From: Bacteroidales bacterium Bact_09
GTDB taxonomy: Bacteria; Bacteroidota; Bacteroidia; Bacteroidales; UBA932
Direction: 5' to 3'
DNA length: 63,676 nucleotides
Assembly (NCBI GenBank): GCA_001603455.1
Contig: LUZA01000002.1
Coordinates: forward strand, 1-63,676
Position 1 is the first letter of the stretch, and each line of letters begins with the position of its first letter. The notes below the pieces were generated by a model. It ran no database searches and was not told the origin of the DNA. It was given only the letters and a program-made list of their open reading frames with translations. The position numbers and the translations under genes are program-made. This document shows, piece after piece, positions 18,500-27,689 of the stretch.

Positions 18500-19779
18500 G
18501 GAAAACGCTCTGTCTGATTATTATCTTCTGTATCTCTGCCGCTCTTCGGCCGTTGGCAGCTCAGCCTTATACCCTGGATGACTGCCGCCGTATAGCTCTG
18601 GAAAAGAATGCCCAGCTGCAGGAAATGAAGATCGGGGAACAGACATCCCGCCATATGAAGAAACAAGCTCTGACCTACTTTTTTCCGAACATATCTGCCT
18701 TTGGGATGGGTTTTAAGGCTACTGACCCTATGGTATCGATTGATCTGGGAATGCTTGGCAGCATGGCAATGCTCCAGGATGGTGTCCTGATCAGCGCCAT
18801 GGCCGTGCAGCCTGTTTTTATGGGAGGCAAGGTGTTTTATTCCACCAAACTTGCCGATATTGGTATCCGTGCCAGTGAACTTTTTACTGTGCAGAAAAAG
18901 GAAGAGATACTGGTCCAAACCGGGGAGTATTTTTGGCTCCTTTATTCATTGTACGAAAAAAGAAACACTGTATCTGCCATGCAACAGGCACTCGATTCCC
19001 TTTACAAGGATGTGCAGCAGGCTCAAAAAGCTGGGATCCTGGGACAAAACGAAGTGCTGAAGGTGAAATTGCAAAAAAACACCCTTAGTACCCGGAATGT
19101 GGAACTGGAGAACGGGATCTATCTGGCGACCATGGCACTTGCCCGCCAGATGGGCTTACCCGTGGATTCACTGGAAGGTTTTGTCATTGACCCGCCGGCA
19201 GAACTGCACATATCAGACCCAGGGGAATATTATGTTGAACCGGCTTCGGTGCTTTCCGGAAGGACTGAGTACCAGCTGCTGGAGATAGGAGTCCGTGCTG
19301 CAGAACTGGAAAAGAAGATTGAAACAGCCTCCTACATGCCTCAGGTTGGAGTGGGAGCCTTGTATTATTACGAGAACCTGCTGGACAAAAATAACTGGAA
19401 CGGAGCCCTGATGGCTACATTTCGTGTGCCCATATCTGATTGGTTCAGAGGTTCTTTTGCTATTCGTCAGAAAAAACTTGAGGAAACAAAAGCACAGATC
19501 CGAAAAGAAGACGGAAGGCAGCAATTACTTATGCAGATACGCCAGGCCTGGGGTTCATTTGTGGAGTCATATCAGAAATACCTCCTGGCAGAACTATCTG
19601 TGGAAGAATCACTGGAAAATACCAGACTGAATGAGGAGTATTTCCGCGCCGGGACTGTCAGTCTTACCGAATTGCTTGCCGCCAGGGGATTTTTGCAGGA
19701 AAGCTATGATAAAAAGACAGACGCCATCAGGGATTATCAGTTGGCCAGAAGTCTTTATCTGCAGGTTACGGGACGTTGA
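18496..19779 (+). CDS. TolC-family outer-membrane efflux channel
   Basis: A 427-residue outer-membrane factor with a Sec signal peptide (MRKTLCLIIIFCISAALRPLAAQ) and two tandem helical repeats of TolC type: YTLDDCRRIALEKN at the start, and a C-terminal repeat containing EEYFRAGTVSLTELLAARG. It forms the trimeric channel for the adjacent RND pump. The gene overlaps the pump by ATGA. Its stop lies three bases from the stop of a convergent gene, leaving no room for a separate terminator. Confidence 0.93.
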   Translation: MRKTLCLIIIFCISAALRPLAAQPYTLDDCRRIALEKNAQLQEMKIGEQTSRHMKKQALTYFFPNISAFGMGFKATDPMVSIDLGMLGSMAMLQDGVLISAMAVQPVFMGGKVFYSTKLADIGIRASELFTVQKKEEILVQTGEYFWLLYSLYEKRNTVSAMQQALDSLYKDVQQAQKAGILGQNEVLKVKLQKNTLSTRNVELENGIYLATMALARQMGLPVDSLEGFVIDPPAELHISDPGEYYVEPASVLSGRTEYQLLEIGVRAAELEKKIETASYMPQVGVGALYYYENLLDKNNWNGALMATFRVPISDWFRGSFAIRQKKLEETKAQIRKEDGRQQLLMQIRQAWGSFVESYQKYLLAELSVEESLENTRLNEEYFRAGTVSLTELLAARGFLQESYDKKTDAIRDYQLARSLYLQVTGR

Positions 19780-19782
19780 GGA

Positions 19783-21474
19783 TTACCTTACTACAAACTC
19801 TATAGAGGTTCTGAACGGTTTACCTTTCCGGCTCATACCTTCTGCTACAACTATAAAAGCACCTTTGGTTTCGGATGTTATTACCCTGAGTGTGACTGAA
19901 TCATTACTTTTCAGATCAACGCGGGGATTCCAGTACAAGGTGTGGCGCAGATCCGGAAGCCGGATCCCGTCGGGTACAATTCCAAAAGAACGGGGATTCT
20001 GTACACCGTGAAATTCCTGTATGCGCATGGATTCTTCAAGCTCCAGTTCAGGAAAGTCACCCCGGTAGGTTTTCAAAAACAGTATCCCGTTGTAATATAT
20101 GGGGCCGAATGCGTATCTGTTTGGATATATGACTATCTCCCTGACCAAGTTTGGATCGTAAAAAAAGACCTTATTATGATCCTGTATAGGGATACCGTCA
20201 AGCAGCACCAGGGGCGGTGTAGGATCGTCCACATAATAAGCAATGCCGCTGGCATCCCTAAGACGTAACTGGAGGCTGCGGACCCCGTTGATAGTCCGGA
20301 AACGGGCTTCCCTGATGAATTCCACCATGACTTCACCCATTGTCGGGAAACGCGTGTATTCATCCAGTTTGTAAATCACCCCTGAGTTTTCAAACAAAAG
20401 ATTTGTTTCGGGCCTTTCTTCCCGGAGCAAAGTATCCAGCCGGAACGCCTGATCTAATTGAATTGCCAGGCTTCTTTCCTTCAGCACATGATGTTGCTTT
20501 CTATCAAGGATCAGTACGGGAAGTTCTTTGACCGCCGGATTTATGTAAACTGAATCCAGCATCAGGTAATATTTTTTGTCGTTGAAAGAAGGGACATAGC
20601 TGATCAGTGTTCCGTCTCCATAAAGGTTGGTCGTGAAAAACCTGACTTTTCCGTTGTCTTTTATTTCACCGGTAAAATATTGTATATCACTGCCTGCGAT
20701 GGAAATATATGAGCCAAAACCCTCCACGCCGTTAACCACCGGATTGTTATTCTCATCCACAATATGTCCACTGATGACTTCTCCCGGGTAATCGACCCTC
20801 TTAAGGGGAAATGCAACAGGATCCTGATCCATGGTGCTGTCGACCACTTTTGTTATGGAGGGGTTCCTGAAATAGTTCAGATCGTCTTTTCTGAAAACAG
20901 ATATGGTAAGGGAAACATCACCGGGTGTGGAATTGCGGAGTGTAACCCTGACCTCTTCGCGGGAATGATATATTTTCCTGTCTGTCATAACAGCCAAACC
21001 TTCGCTGGTCTCTCGCATCTCTTCTACAGGTTCAGATGTCTCTGTTCCAGAAGCTATCTTTACATTGTCTGAACGCAGCGATGTCAGGGGATTATATACT
21101 GTTACGAACCTGGAAAAATAATTCTGTTCGCTTTCCGAATACATATAGCGGGTATAGGCTATCAGACGGTAGATCCCGGTAGGTAATGACAAGGGCAGGG
21201 CAATCAAACCACTGCCACGGCCTGCTATAAGGGCGATTTTTGCCTGTACCACGGCTCCTGAAAGGTTCTGGAGTTCCAGGAAGGCGACTGCACTTACAGG
21301 TGACGGAATTCCCGTAATTGCATCGTAACAGAAGGCAGATATCCAGACAGGTTCGCCGGCAAGATAACATTCTTTGTCCGTGCTCAGATAAAGACGTTCA
21401 TGCAGCATATCCGGCTGAGCGGACAGGAAAAAGGCCGGGACCGATAAAAAAAGTGCAGTCAGGATTGCTTTCAT
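19783..21474 (-). CDS. Secreted MG2-like protein with C-terminal TonB-plug-like domain
   Basis: A 563-residue exported protein with signal peptide (MKAILTALFLSVPAFFLSAQ). The N-terminal part (LYLSTDKECYLAGEPVWI) resembles the MG2 domain of alpha-2-macroglobulin-like proteins found in Bacteroidota. The C-terminal part (PPLVLLDGIPIQDHN, then REIVIYPNRYAFGP and YNGILFLKTY) resembles a TonB-receptor plug, yet no beta-barrel follows. The start chosen at 21474 is the Met directly before the signal peptide, 11 bases after the DUF4249 gene's stop. It is the last gene of a four-gene outer-membrane operon. I infer an accessory surface or periplasmic role with the neighbouring receptor; function unknown. 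Confidence 0.75.
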   Translation of the reverse strand: MKAILTALFLSVPAFFLSAQPDMLHERLYLSTDKECYLAGEPVWISAFCYDAITGIPSPVSAVAFLELQNLSGAVVQAKIALIAGRGSGLIALPLSLPTGIYRLIAYTRYMYSESEQNYFSRFVTVYNPLTSLRSDNVKIASGTETSEPVEEMRETSEGLAVMTDRKIYHSREEVRVTLRNSTPGDVSLTISVFRKDDLNYFRNPSITKVVDSTMDQDPVAFPLKRVDYPGEVISGHIVDENNNPVVNGVEGFGSYISIAGSDIQYFTGEIKDNGKVRFFTTNLYGDGTLISYVPSFNDKKYYLMLDSVYINPAVKELPVLILDRKQHHVLKERSLAIQLDQAFRLDTLLREERPETNLLFENSGVIYKLDEYTRFPTMGEVMVEFIREARFRTINGVRSLQLRLRDASGIAYYVDDPTPPLVLLDGIPIQDHNKVFFYDPNLVREIVIYPNRYAFGPIYYNGILFLKTYRGDFPELELEESMRIQEFHGVQNPRSFGIVPDGIRLPDLRHTLYWNPRVDLKSNDSVTLRVITSETKGAFIVVAEGMSRKGKPFRTSIEFVVR

Positions 21475-21485
21475 AGTAACAAGTT

Positions 21486-22673
21486 TCAAAACCAGGGCCA
21501 CTCAACGGGCCAGAACGGGGGAACCACGGGCTTTCCGCCTTTGCTCCTGCAGTCGATGCATCTTGTCAGATTCCAGTAGCTGACCTTTTCGATGGGATCT
21601 ATCGTATGCGGGGTATATCCTTGCTGGATAAGAGATAACATGGTGGTTAACTTTGCATCCAGTGGTACAAGTGTGTCTTCTGGCATAGGTTCGCGGATAT
21701 AGCCCGGAAGTCCAATACAATTAATGTACAATCTTTTCCTTATAGAATTGCATACAGATACAAATCCAATGGCACGGACAGACGGGTCTGTTATACAACG
21801 GATATTCCCGCTGATCTCATTGGGTTGGGGAGAAAAGAGATCGCCAATGTCATATGAATTCTTTCGCATATTTTCCATATAGCGGTAAGCATCGTTGTCC
21901 AGAACTGTCTGGATCACTTCAATGGTATAGTGCTGGGTGATGCGTATGTCCCGGAAATTTATAGTATGAATTTCCAGATCCCGAATCCTGTCTTCAGCAA
22001 GTGATGAAGTCTCTATCAGAAGTATTTCGGAAGATTCGTGGCTGTCCCAGCAGCGATACATCCAGGGTCTTGAATGCGGAGTTTCCTTAATCCCGGAAAC
22101 ATCAAAATAACAGTACGCCGGCATCTGCGATACGTAATCCCAGGTTTCCGAATACTGCCAGTAGTAGTACTTTGACTTGCCATCTACATCATGTGAATTG
22201 ACATATATGCTTACTTTTTCGGCAAGTGTGTCAATTTTATAGTGCAACTCCATATTGCTGCTGTGACGGGACTTCCTGAAATCCGTTTCGTAGGTACGCC
22301 CGTCCTGAGACTCAACAATAAGTTGGTACTCTTCCCGTTGGTCGGGGTACTGTTCGGAAAAATCAAATAAGTACTCTCCTTCAGCAGTAACGGAATCCGG
22401 ACTGTATGTCCGTCCCTGTTTGTCGCGGACGTAAACATGGGCATTCCTTTCACACTTAATGGTCTTTTGTCCGTACTGATAGGAACTTATGGGTGCGCTG
22501 CGTGAGATCCGGATACTAAAGGGACCCGTCAGAGAGATGTTCCCTTCCACCACTATGATATCATTCAGGTCCACTAATTCTTCCGGTTCATAAGGAACGA
22601 TACAGGATACCCATATCAGTGCCGGAAATACGAAACCCAGTATTTTGATGATGTGTTTCATAGGCATTGGCAT
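21486..22673 (-). CDS. DUF4249 family lipoprotein
   Basis: A 395-residue lipoprotein (hydrophobic signal followed by a VSC lipobox, then VPYEPEELVDLNDIIVVEG) of the DUF4249 family, which accompanies a particular class of TonB-dependent receptors in Bacteroidota in the way SusD accompanies SusC, but is unrelated to SusD. The start at 22673 overlaps the receptor stop as TAATG and so is favoured; later in-frame ATGs at 22667 and 22661 would shorten the leader by 2 or 4 residues. The ligand is unknown, and no carbohydrate enzyme genes adjoin it. Confidence 0.87.
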   Translation of the reverse strand: MPMPMKHIIKILGFVFPALIWVSCIVPYEPEELVDLNDIIVVEGNISLTGPFSIRISRSAPISSYQYGQKTIKCERNAHVYVRDKQGRTYSPDSVTAEGEYLFDFSEQYPDQREEYQLIVESQDGRTYETDFRKSRHSSNMELHYKIDTLAEKVSIYVNSHDVDGKSKYYYWQYSETWDYVSQMPAYCYFDVSGIKETPHSRPWMYRCWDSHESSEILLIETSSLAEDRIRDLEIHTINFRDIRITQHYTIEVIQTVLDNDAYRYMENMRKNSYDIGDLFSPQPNEISGNIRCITDPSVRAIGFVSVCNSIRKRLYINCIGLPGYIREPMPEDTLVPLDAKLTTMLSLIQQGYTPHTIDPIEKVSYWNLTRCIDCRSKGGKPVVPPFWPVEWPWF

Positions 22674-25435
22674 TAAAATCTGATATTGTAGGTAATGTAG
22701 GGAATGGGGCATCCAAAGATAGAAAGCATGTAAGAATTCACTGTTTTGCCTTCGGTCCGGAAAAATACGGAATAAGGATTCTTTCTTCCGGTGACGTTAT
22801 ATACACCTATTGTGAAGGAGCTGTGGGTCAACAACGTAAGTTTGTGTGACGGTTCAATATTGAACGAAATGTCAAGACGGAAATAATCGGGTATGCGGTG
22901 TGCGTTCCTGTCACCATACAACAGCCGCCAGCCTCCTGCATAGTAATAAGTGCCTACGGGCATGGTAATGGGTCTTCCTGTACTATAGTCTAGATTCATG
23001 GAAAAACTGAAACGGTGCGTGAGTTTGAAATTCCCCACAAATTTCAGGTCATGAGGTTTGTCGTAGGGAGCCGGATACCATTCTCCTCTGTTGACAGGAT
23101 CACTTACCCTGGGATCATCCTGCCTTAATTTTGTACGCGAATAGGTATAGGAAAGCCATCCATTGAGCCTTCCCAGGGAGCGTTTGAGCATGATCTCCAC
23201 TCCGTATGCCCTGCCGCGTGTCTCAATGGCATCGGTTTCTATGTGGTGATTCATCAGCAAACGGGCAAGTGAGGCATAGTCAAGATAACGGTCCGTATGT
23301 TTGTAGTATCCTTCCACAGAAAGCTCCAGGGTGTTGTTCATCAGGTTTTTATAAAAACCCAAAGCAGTTTGCCAGCCTTTTTGCGGCCTGATGTTGGCAT
23401 CGGAGAGTTTCCAGATATCAGTAGGAGATATGACCGTCGTGTTGGAAAGCATGTGGATGTTCTGGCGCATGCTGTTAAATCCCGCCTTTACAGAGAAATC
23501 ATTCGTAAAGGCATAACGTATGGAAAGCCTGATTTCAGGGGCATGATACGGTGCGACCATTTTTCCTGCTGCGACTGTAACACTGTCAGTTATGGTTTCT
23601 GCCGATCTGGGCTTTTCAGGGTCGTAAAGATAATGATCGTTGGGTCCCAGGGCTGAATAGAAACCGTAACGTATTCCCATTTCCATGGAAAAGTCCGGGG
23701 TGATATCCCAGGTGTCACTAAGGTAAAGAGCTGTTTCTATAGCCTGCTCCCTTTGCAACCTGTCGGGAACGACAAGTGACCTCTTATCGAATGGAAGATA
23801 GATACCGGGATCCAGAAAATAGTAAAAAGCGTTGAATCCGTAGTCCAGTTTGTGTTTCCCGTTCATATGCGTGGTAAAATCGGCTTTCAGGCTTGTCTGT
23901 TGCAGGGTAAAGGTCATATCGTAACTCGTCGCGGCATTGGTCGTATCCTGCATATGGTAATTGTATTTATCATATGCTGCCAATAGGACCATGTCGGTAC
24001 GGTCTGTCAGAATGCTCCGGTAACGGATAGAAACGTTTATGTTCTGGTAACGGTAAGAGGTATTGGAATCAAAAGAAAACCTGTCCCTGGAGAAATACCC
24101 ATTCACGAACAGATGGTTGTTCTTGTTGAAACGGTGCGAGATTCCTGCATTCAGATCATAAAAATTGGCCGAGCCGTCATTATAACCGCTTTCCTTAGGA
24201 ATGAGCCGCATAAGCCAATCCGAGTAGGTTGTACGGCCGGCGACCAGTATAGATGTTCTGTCCTTAATTATGGGTCCTTCCAGGGTGAGCTTCGTGGTAA
24301 GCAATCCTATTCCTGCCGATCCGGTAAACCGGTTTTTGTTGCCTTCCCTTGCATTAACTTCCAGGATGGAAGATATTCTGCCTCCGTAACGGGCTGGGAC
24401 AGAACTCTTGTACAATTCCAGGTTGCTGATCACATCGTTGTTAAACAGGGAAAAGAGCCCGAACAGGTGCGATGAATTGTATATAGTCCCCTGATTGTAT
24501 AAGATCAGGTTCTGATCCGTGGCTCCACCCCTGACGTTGAACCCTCCGGCTGCTTCACCCACGGATTTAACACCCGGCAGCGTCAGAATGGCCTTTATTA
24601 CGTCTGCTTCTCCAAAAGCCATAGGGATGTGCCGGATCCGGTCAGCTCTTACGCGTTCCAGGCCAAGCCTCACATTACGGATGTTTTCCATTTTCTCGGC
24701 AGAAATCACGATTCCCTGCAGTGAAAAAACCTCTTCTGCAATTTGCATATCCAGGGAGCTGTCAGAAAAAATGCGCACGTACCGGTGAGAATCCTTATAT
24801 CCGAATCCCTGTATCATCAGGGTGTTGTATCCCCTGGGCAGTGTAAGGGAGTAGAATCCGTATGTGTCCGACATGGCGTAATATTTCTTGTTCCCGGTCA
24901 TAACCGTTATACCCGATACAGGTTCTCCACTCAGATGATCACGAATATATCCTGTCAGACGTATGTTCCCTCCAAGGTCGGAAAGTTGGGGATCTCCCAG
25001 TGTGTACAGCCGGTTCTCGGAATCGGCTATTAAATTTTCGGAATCAGCAAAAAGTGACAATTCTTCCTGATTGTGCCTGCCATTCTCCAGAGAATCGGAG
25101 TAAAAAGCCTGGTGGATATCGCTAATCGATGTTCCCTTTATAATAGCCCACTTGTTCTTGCTCATCGGGTTGAGCGAAAAACCGTTTTTCTGTAATTCGG
25201 TATGGAGTACTTTCAGGACTGTTTCCTCATTTGCCTGTATAGTAAGTAATAATGTATCTGTTTGTTCAGGAGCATAATAGAATCGTTCAGGTGTGCGGTG
25301 TTCCAGTGTACGTACAACAGAATCCAGGGTGACAAAACGCATATAGTAGGATTCCTGTGCAAGTGCCGGCAAACCCGTAAACAGGGCAAAGATCAGCAAT
25401 GATGCATGACGAAAGATACAAGCCTGTCTTATCAT
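22673..25435 (-). CDS. TonB-dependent outer-membrane receptor with STN-like and carboxypeptidase-like N-terminal domains
   Basis: A 920-residue receptor. After the signal peptide comes an STN-like segment (about 35-105), then a CarboxypepD-like beta-sandwich (IRLTGYIRDHLSGEPVSGITV), a plug (SLQGIVISAEKMENIRNVRLG, GGFNVRGGATDQNLILYNQGTIYN) and a 22-strand-type barrel ending in the aromatic residue expected for outer-membrane insertion. It takes up an unknown ligand using TonB energy. STN domains often signal to an anti-sigma factor, but no sigma/anti-sigma pair lies in the window. The gene overlaps the preceding secreted-protein gene by 4 bases and the DUF4249 gene by TAATG. Confidence 0.93.
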   Translation of the reverse strand: MIRQACIFRHASLLIFALFTGLPALAQESYYMRFVTLDSVVRTLEHRTPERFYYAPEQTDTLLLTIQANEETVLKVLHTELQKNGFSLNPMSKNKWAIIKGTSISDIHQAFYSDSLENGRHNQEELSLFADSENLIADSENRLYTLGDPQLSDLGGNIRLTGYIRDHLSGEPVSGITVMTGNKKYYAMSDTYGFYSLTLPRGYNTLMIQGFGYKDSHRYVRIFSDSSLDMQIAEEVFSLQGIVISAEKMENIRNVRLGLERVRADRIRHIPMAFGEADVIKAILTLPGVKSVGEAAGGFNVRGGATDQNLILYNQGTIYNSSHLFGLFSLFNNDVISNLELYKSSVPARYGGRISSILEVNAREGNKNRFTGSAGIGLLTTKLTLEGPIIKDRTSILVAGRTTYSDWLMRLIPKESGYNDGSANFYDLNAGISHRFNKNNHLFVNGYFSRDRFSFDSNTSYRYQNINVSIRYRSILTDRTDMVLLAAYDKYNYHMQDTTNAATSYDMTFTLQQTSLKADFTTHMNGKHKLDYGFNAFYYFLDPGIYLPFDKRSLVVPDRLQREQAIETALYLSDTWDITPDFSMEMGIRYGFYSALGPNDHYLYDPEKPRSAETITDSVTVAAGKMVAPYHAPEIRLSIRYAFTNDFSVKAGFNSMRQNIHMLSNTTVISPTDIWKLSDANIRPQKGWQTALGFYKNLMNNTLELSVEGYYKHTDRYLDYASLARLLMNHHIETDAIETRGRAYGVEIMLKRSLGRLNGWLSYTYSRTKLRQDDPRVSDPVNRGEWYPAPYDKPHDLKFVGNFKLTHRFSFSMNLDYSTGRPITMPVGTYYYAGGWRLLYGDRNAHRIPDYFRLDISFNIEPSHKLTLLTHSSFTIGVYNVTGRKNPYSVFFRTEGKTVNSYMLSIFGCPIPYITYNIRF

Positions 25436-26154
25436 TTTATCTCCTTTTGGTACATGGCTGCACAGGAGACAAGAGATGCATCCCTTTCCTCCTTTCTAAA
25501 CCCGAGTTTTTCTTTCCTTATATGGTGGCTCAGCTCTTTACGCCTGTCGCGCAGTGCCCTTAAAACGGAAGATCTTCCCCTGACCGGATGAAAGTACCCG
25601 TTCCGGAGAATATAGTACGATGTGCTCTCTTCAAAAACATGCGTTACTTTCGTGTTATTTACAGCAGAAGAGCTGTTCATTCTCTTAACAGTTCTTTTCA
25701 GTACACTGATATCTTCCCCTTCATAAAGAATGCGGTAATATCCCTCTTCCGGTGCACCGGGCCATTCCTGTTTCATAATATTGGTGAATTGCCTGCCGTC
25801 CATAGTGAATGATTCCACATGGGCTTTTAACAGGGAGGACCAGGAATTATACTGTGGTATCTTGATGTACAATTCATCCAAATGGGCATTCAGATTCAGG
25901 TGAACGTCAACATATAATTTCCCATTGTACACAACGGTCCCTTCGCAATATTCTTCAGATTCCAAAAAATACGTGCCTTCATGCAGCATGTTATACTGGG
26001 GAGGTATCTTTCCGTTGTACAACGGTGAATAGCCACCGCTCTGTTCCATGTAATATTTCGCAACAGAGGTGTGAATCTGGGCAGACAGCGTTTCATGTTT
26101 AGGAAGTATAATAAGGAAGAAAAGGGCGGTGGGTGCGAAGACGGTTCGGATCAT
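25432..26154 (-). CDS. Secreted protein of unknown function, first gene of the TonB/DUF4249 operon
   Basis: A 240-residue protein with a likely Sec signal peptide (hydrophobic FAPTALFFLIILP). The mature part has short Tyr/Trp-rich beta-type segments (YYMEQSGGYSPLYNGKI, YNSWSSLLKAH) and a basic C-terminus rich in Arg and Lys (RRKELSHHIRKEKLGFRKEE). I do not recognise a family. It overlaps the TonB receptor start by ATGA and shares its promoter, so it probably acts with the receptor at the cell envelope. A TATTTTTG box (26175-26182, - strand) precedes it. Confidence 0.65.
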   Translation of the reverse strand: MIRTVFAPTALFFLIILPKHETLSAQIHTSVAKYYMEQSGGYSPLYNGKIPPQYNMLHEGTYFLESEEYCEGTVVYNGKLYVDVHLNLNAHLDELYIKIPQYNSWSSLLKAHVESFTMDGRQFTNIMKQEWPGAPEEGYYRILYEGEDISVLKRTVKRMNSSSAVNNTKVTHVFEESTSYYILRNGYFHPVRGRSSVLRALRDRRKELSHHIRKEKLGFRKEERDASLVSCAAMYQKEIK

Positions 26155-26174
26155 TATTACTTTTCTTTAGTCGA

Positions 26175-26182
26175 CAAAAATA
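26175..26182 (-). promoter_or_regulatory. Candidate -7 box for the TonB receptor operon
   Basis: Read on the - strand the octamer is TATTTTTG (TAnnTTTG), 20 bases upstream of the start at 26154. It lies 12 bases from the divergent + strand box of the glycosyltransferase gene. No clear -33 box is seen. Confidence 0.45.
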
Positions 26183-26194
26183 GCAAAAAGATTG

Positions 26195-26202
26195 TACCTT
26201 TG
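26195..26202 (+). promoter_or_regulatory. Candidate -7 box for the glycosyltransferase/SpoIID operon
   Basis: TACCTTTG matches TAnnTTTG, 32 bases before the ATG at 26235. The divergent arrangement with the - strand box at 26175-26182 makes a compact bidirectional promoter region; no -33 TTTG is obvious. Confidence 0.45.
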
Positions 26203-26234
26203 CTGGCAATCCAAGGTAAACTAACAGATTTTTT

Positions 26235-27689
26235 ATGAAAAGGATAGATTGCTTTATACCTGCTGCAGATCCTGACCAGGTGGCGGCCACTTTGTCGCAT
26301 CTGAAAACACTGCCCGCGATTAACAAGATTTTTCTTCTGTGCACACGGAAAGATGCCGGTTTTTCACAAACAGGTCTTCCCGTGATTCTTACCGGCAACC
26401 TGACATCTTCTGAAACTGTAAAAAAGATTGCAGAAGCTGCTTCTGTCGATTATTCACTGATCTATACAAAATACACTACCCTGGAACCTGGTTTTTTAGC
26501 CCTGGAACGTTTCCTTTGTCTGGGAGACGATACTGGTGCAGGCATGCTATATGCCGATCATTACCAGATCATTGGGGAACAACGCAGGAAAATGCCGCTG
26601 ATAGAATGTCAGGAAGGATCACTGCGCGATGATTTCAATTTTGGATCGGTTCTTTTCTACAACACACAGATCTTGAAAAAAGCAGTTGCACAGACAACGC
26701 TCGATTACCCTCATGCCGGAATGTATAACCTCAGGCTCACGGTCAGCCGGCTGGCTTCACTGGTCCACATTAATGAGGTTTTGTATACCGAGATTGAAAC
26801 GGATACCCGTAAATCGGGAGAAAAACTCTTTGATTATGTTGACCCAAAGAACCGTGAGGTCCAGATTGATATGGAAAAAGCCTGCACGGAACACCTGAAG
26901 GCCATAGGAGCCTATCTTCCTCCCGTATTTACTTCAGTAGACCTGGACAGGGAGGTTTTTGAATATGAAGCTACGGTCATGATACCCGTATTTAACCGGG
27001 AAAGGACCATAGAAGATGCCGTTCGCTCGGCACTGGAACAGAAAACCGACTTCAAATTCAACGTAATCGTGGTGAATCACCACAGTACGGACAAAACAGT
27101 ATCCATAGTTGAAAAATTCAGTGACGATCCCCGTCTGATCCTCATAACCCCTGAACGAAAAGATCTGTTCGTGGGCGGTTTGTGGAACACGGCGCTACAT
27201 CATCCAAAATGCGGAAAATTTATTGTACAGCTGGACAGCGATGATGTCTATTCGGGACCCGGTTCGCTGGAAAAGATCGTAAAGGCTTTTTACGAACAAC
27301 AGTGTGGAATGATCATAGGTACATACAGGATGACCGATTTCAAATTGAACACACTCCCTCCGGGGATCATCGACCACCGGGAATGGACTCCCGAGAATGG
27401 CAGAAACAATGCCCTGCGTATCAACGGACTGGGTGCCCCAAGGGCTTTCTTCACACCCATCTTGCGCGAAATACTTTTACCCAACACCAATTACGGTGAA
27501 GATTACGGCCTGGGATTGAATTTTTCAAGAAAATACCAGATAGGGCGGATATACGAGGTAGTTTACAATTGCCGCCGCTGGGAGGGCAATTCCGATGCAG
27601 CCCTGGAGCCGGAAAAAGTGAATGCCAACAACCTTTATAAAGACAAATTGCGCACATGGGAAATTCAGGCCAGAAAACAATTGAAGTAG
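26235..27689 (+). CDS. Two-domain family 2 glycosyltransferase
   Basis: A 484-residue cytoplasmic protein with two GT-A-like halves. The second (about 245-484) is a clear GT2 domain: [13 protein letters not shown] strand-loop, a metal-binding DSDD (334-337) in [10 protein letters not shown], and GEDYGLGL in the acceptor region. The first half (1-235) has a similar but weaker layout (MLYADHYQI near 104, [11 protein letters not shown] near 133) and may be a second or decayed domain. No membrane segment is seen. Its 3' end overlaps the SpoIID-like gene by 34 bases, suggesting coupled expression with cell-wall genes. Sugar donor and acceptor are unknown. Confidence 0.85.
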   Translation: MKRIDCFIPAADPDQVAATLSHLKTLPAINKIFLLCTRKDAGFSQTGLPVILTGNLTSSETVKKIAEAASVDYSLIYTKYTTLEPGFLALERFLCLGDDTGAGMLYADHYQIIGEQRRKMPLIECQEGSLRDDFNFGSVLFYNTQILKKAVAQTTLDYPHAGMYNLRLTVSRLASLVHINEVLYTEIETDTRKSGEKLFDYVDPKNREVQIDMEKACTEHLKAIGAYLPPVFTSVDLDREVFEYEATVMIPVFNRERTIEDAVRSALEQKTDFKFNVIVVNHHSTDKTVSIVEKFSDDPRLILITPERKDLFVGGLWNTALHHPKCGKFIVQLDSDDVYSGPGSLEKIVKAFYEQQCGMIIGTYRMTDFKLNTLPPGIIDHREWTPENGRNNALRINGLGAPRAFFTPILREILLPNTNYGEDYGLGLNFSRKYQIGRIYEVVYNCRRWEGNSDAALEPEKVNANNLYKDKLRTWEIQARKQLK

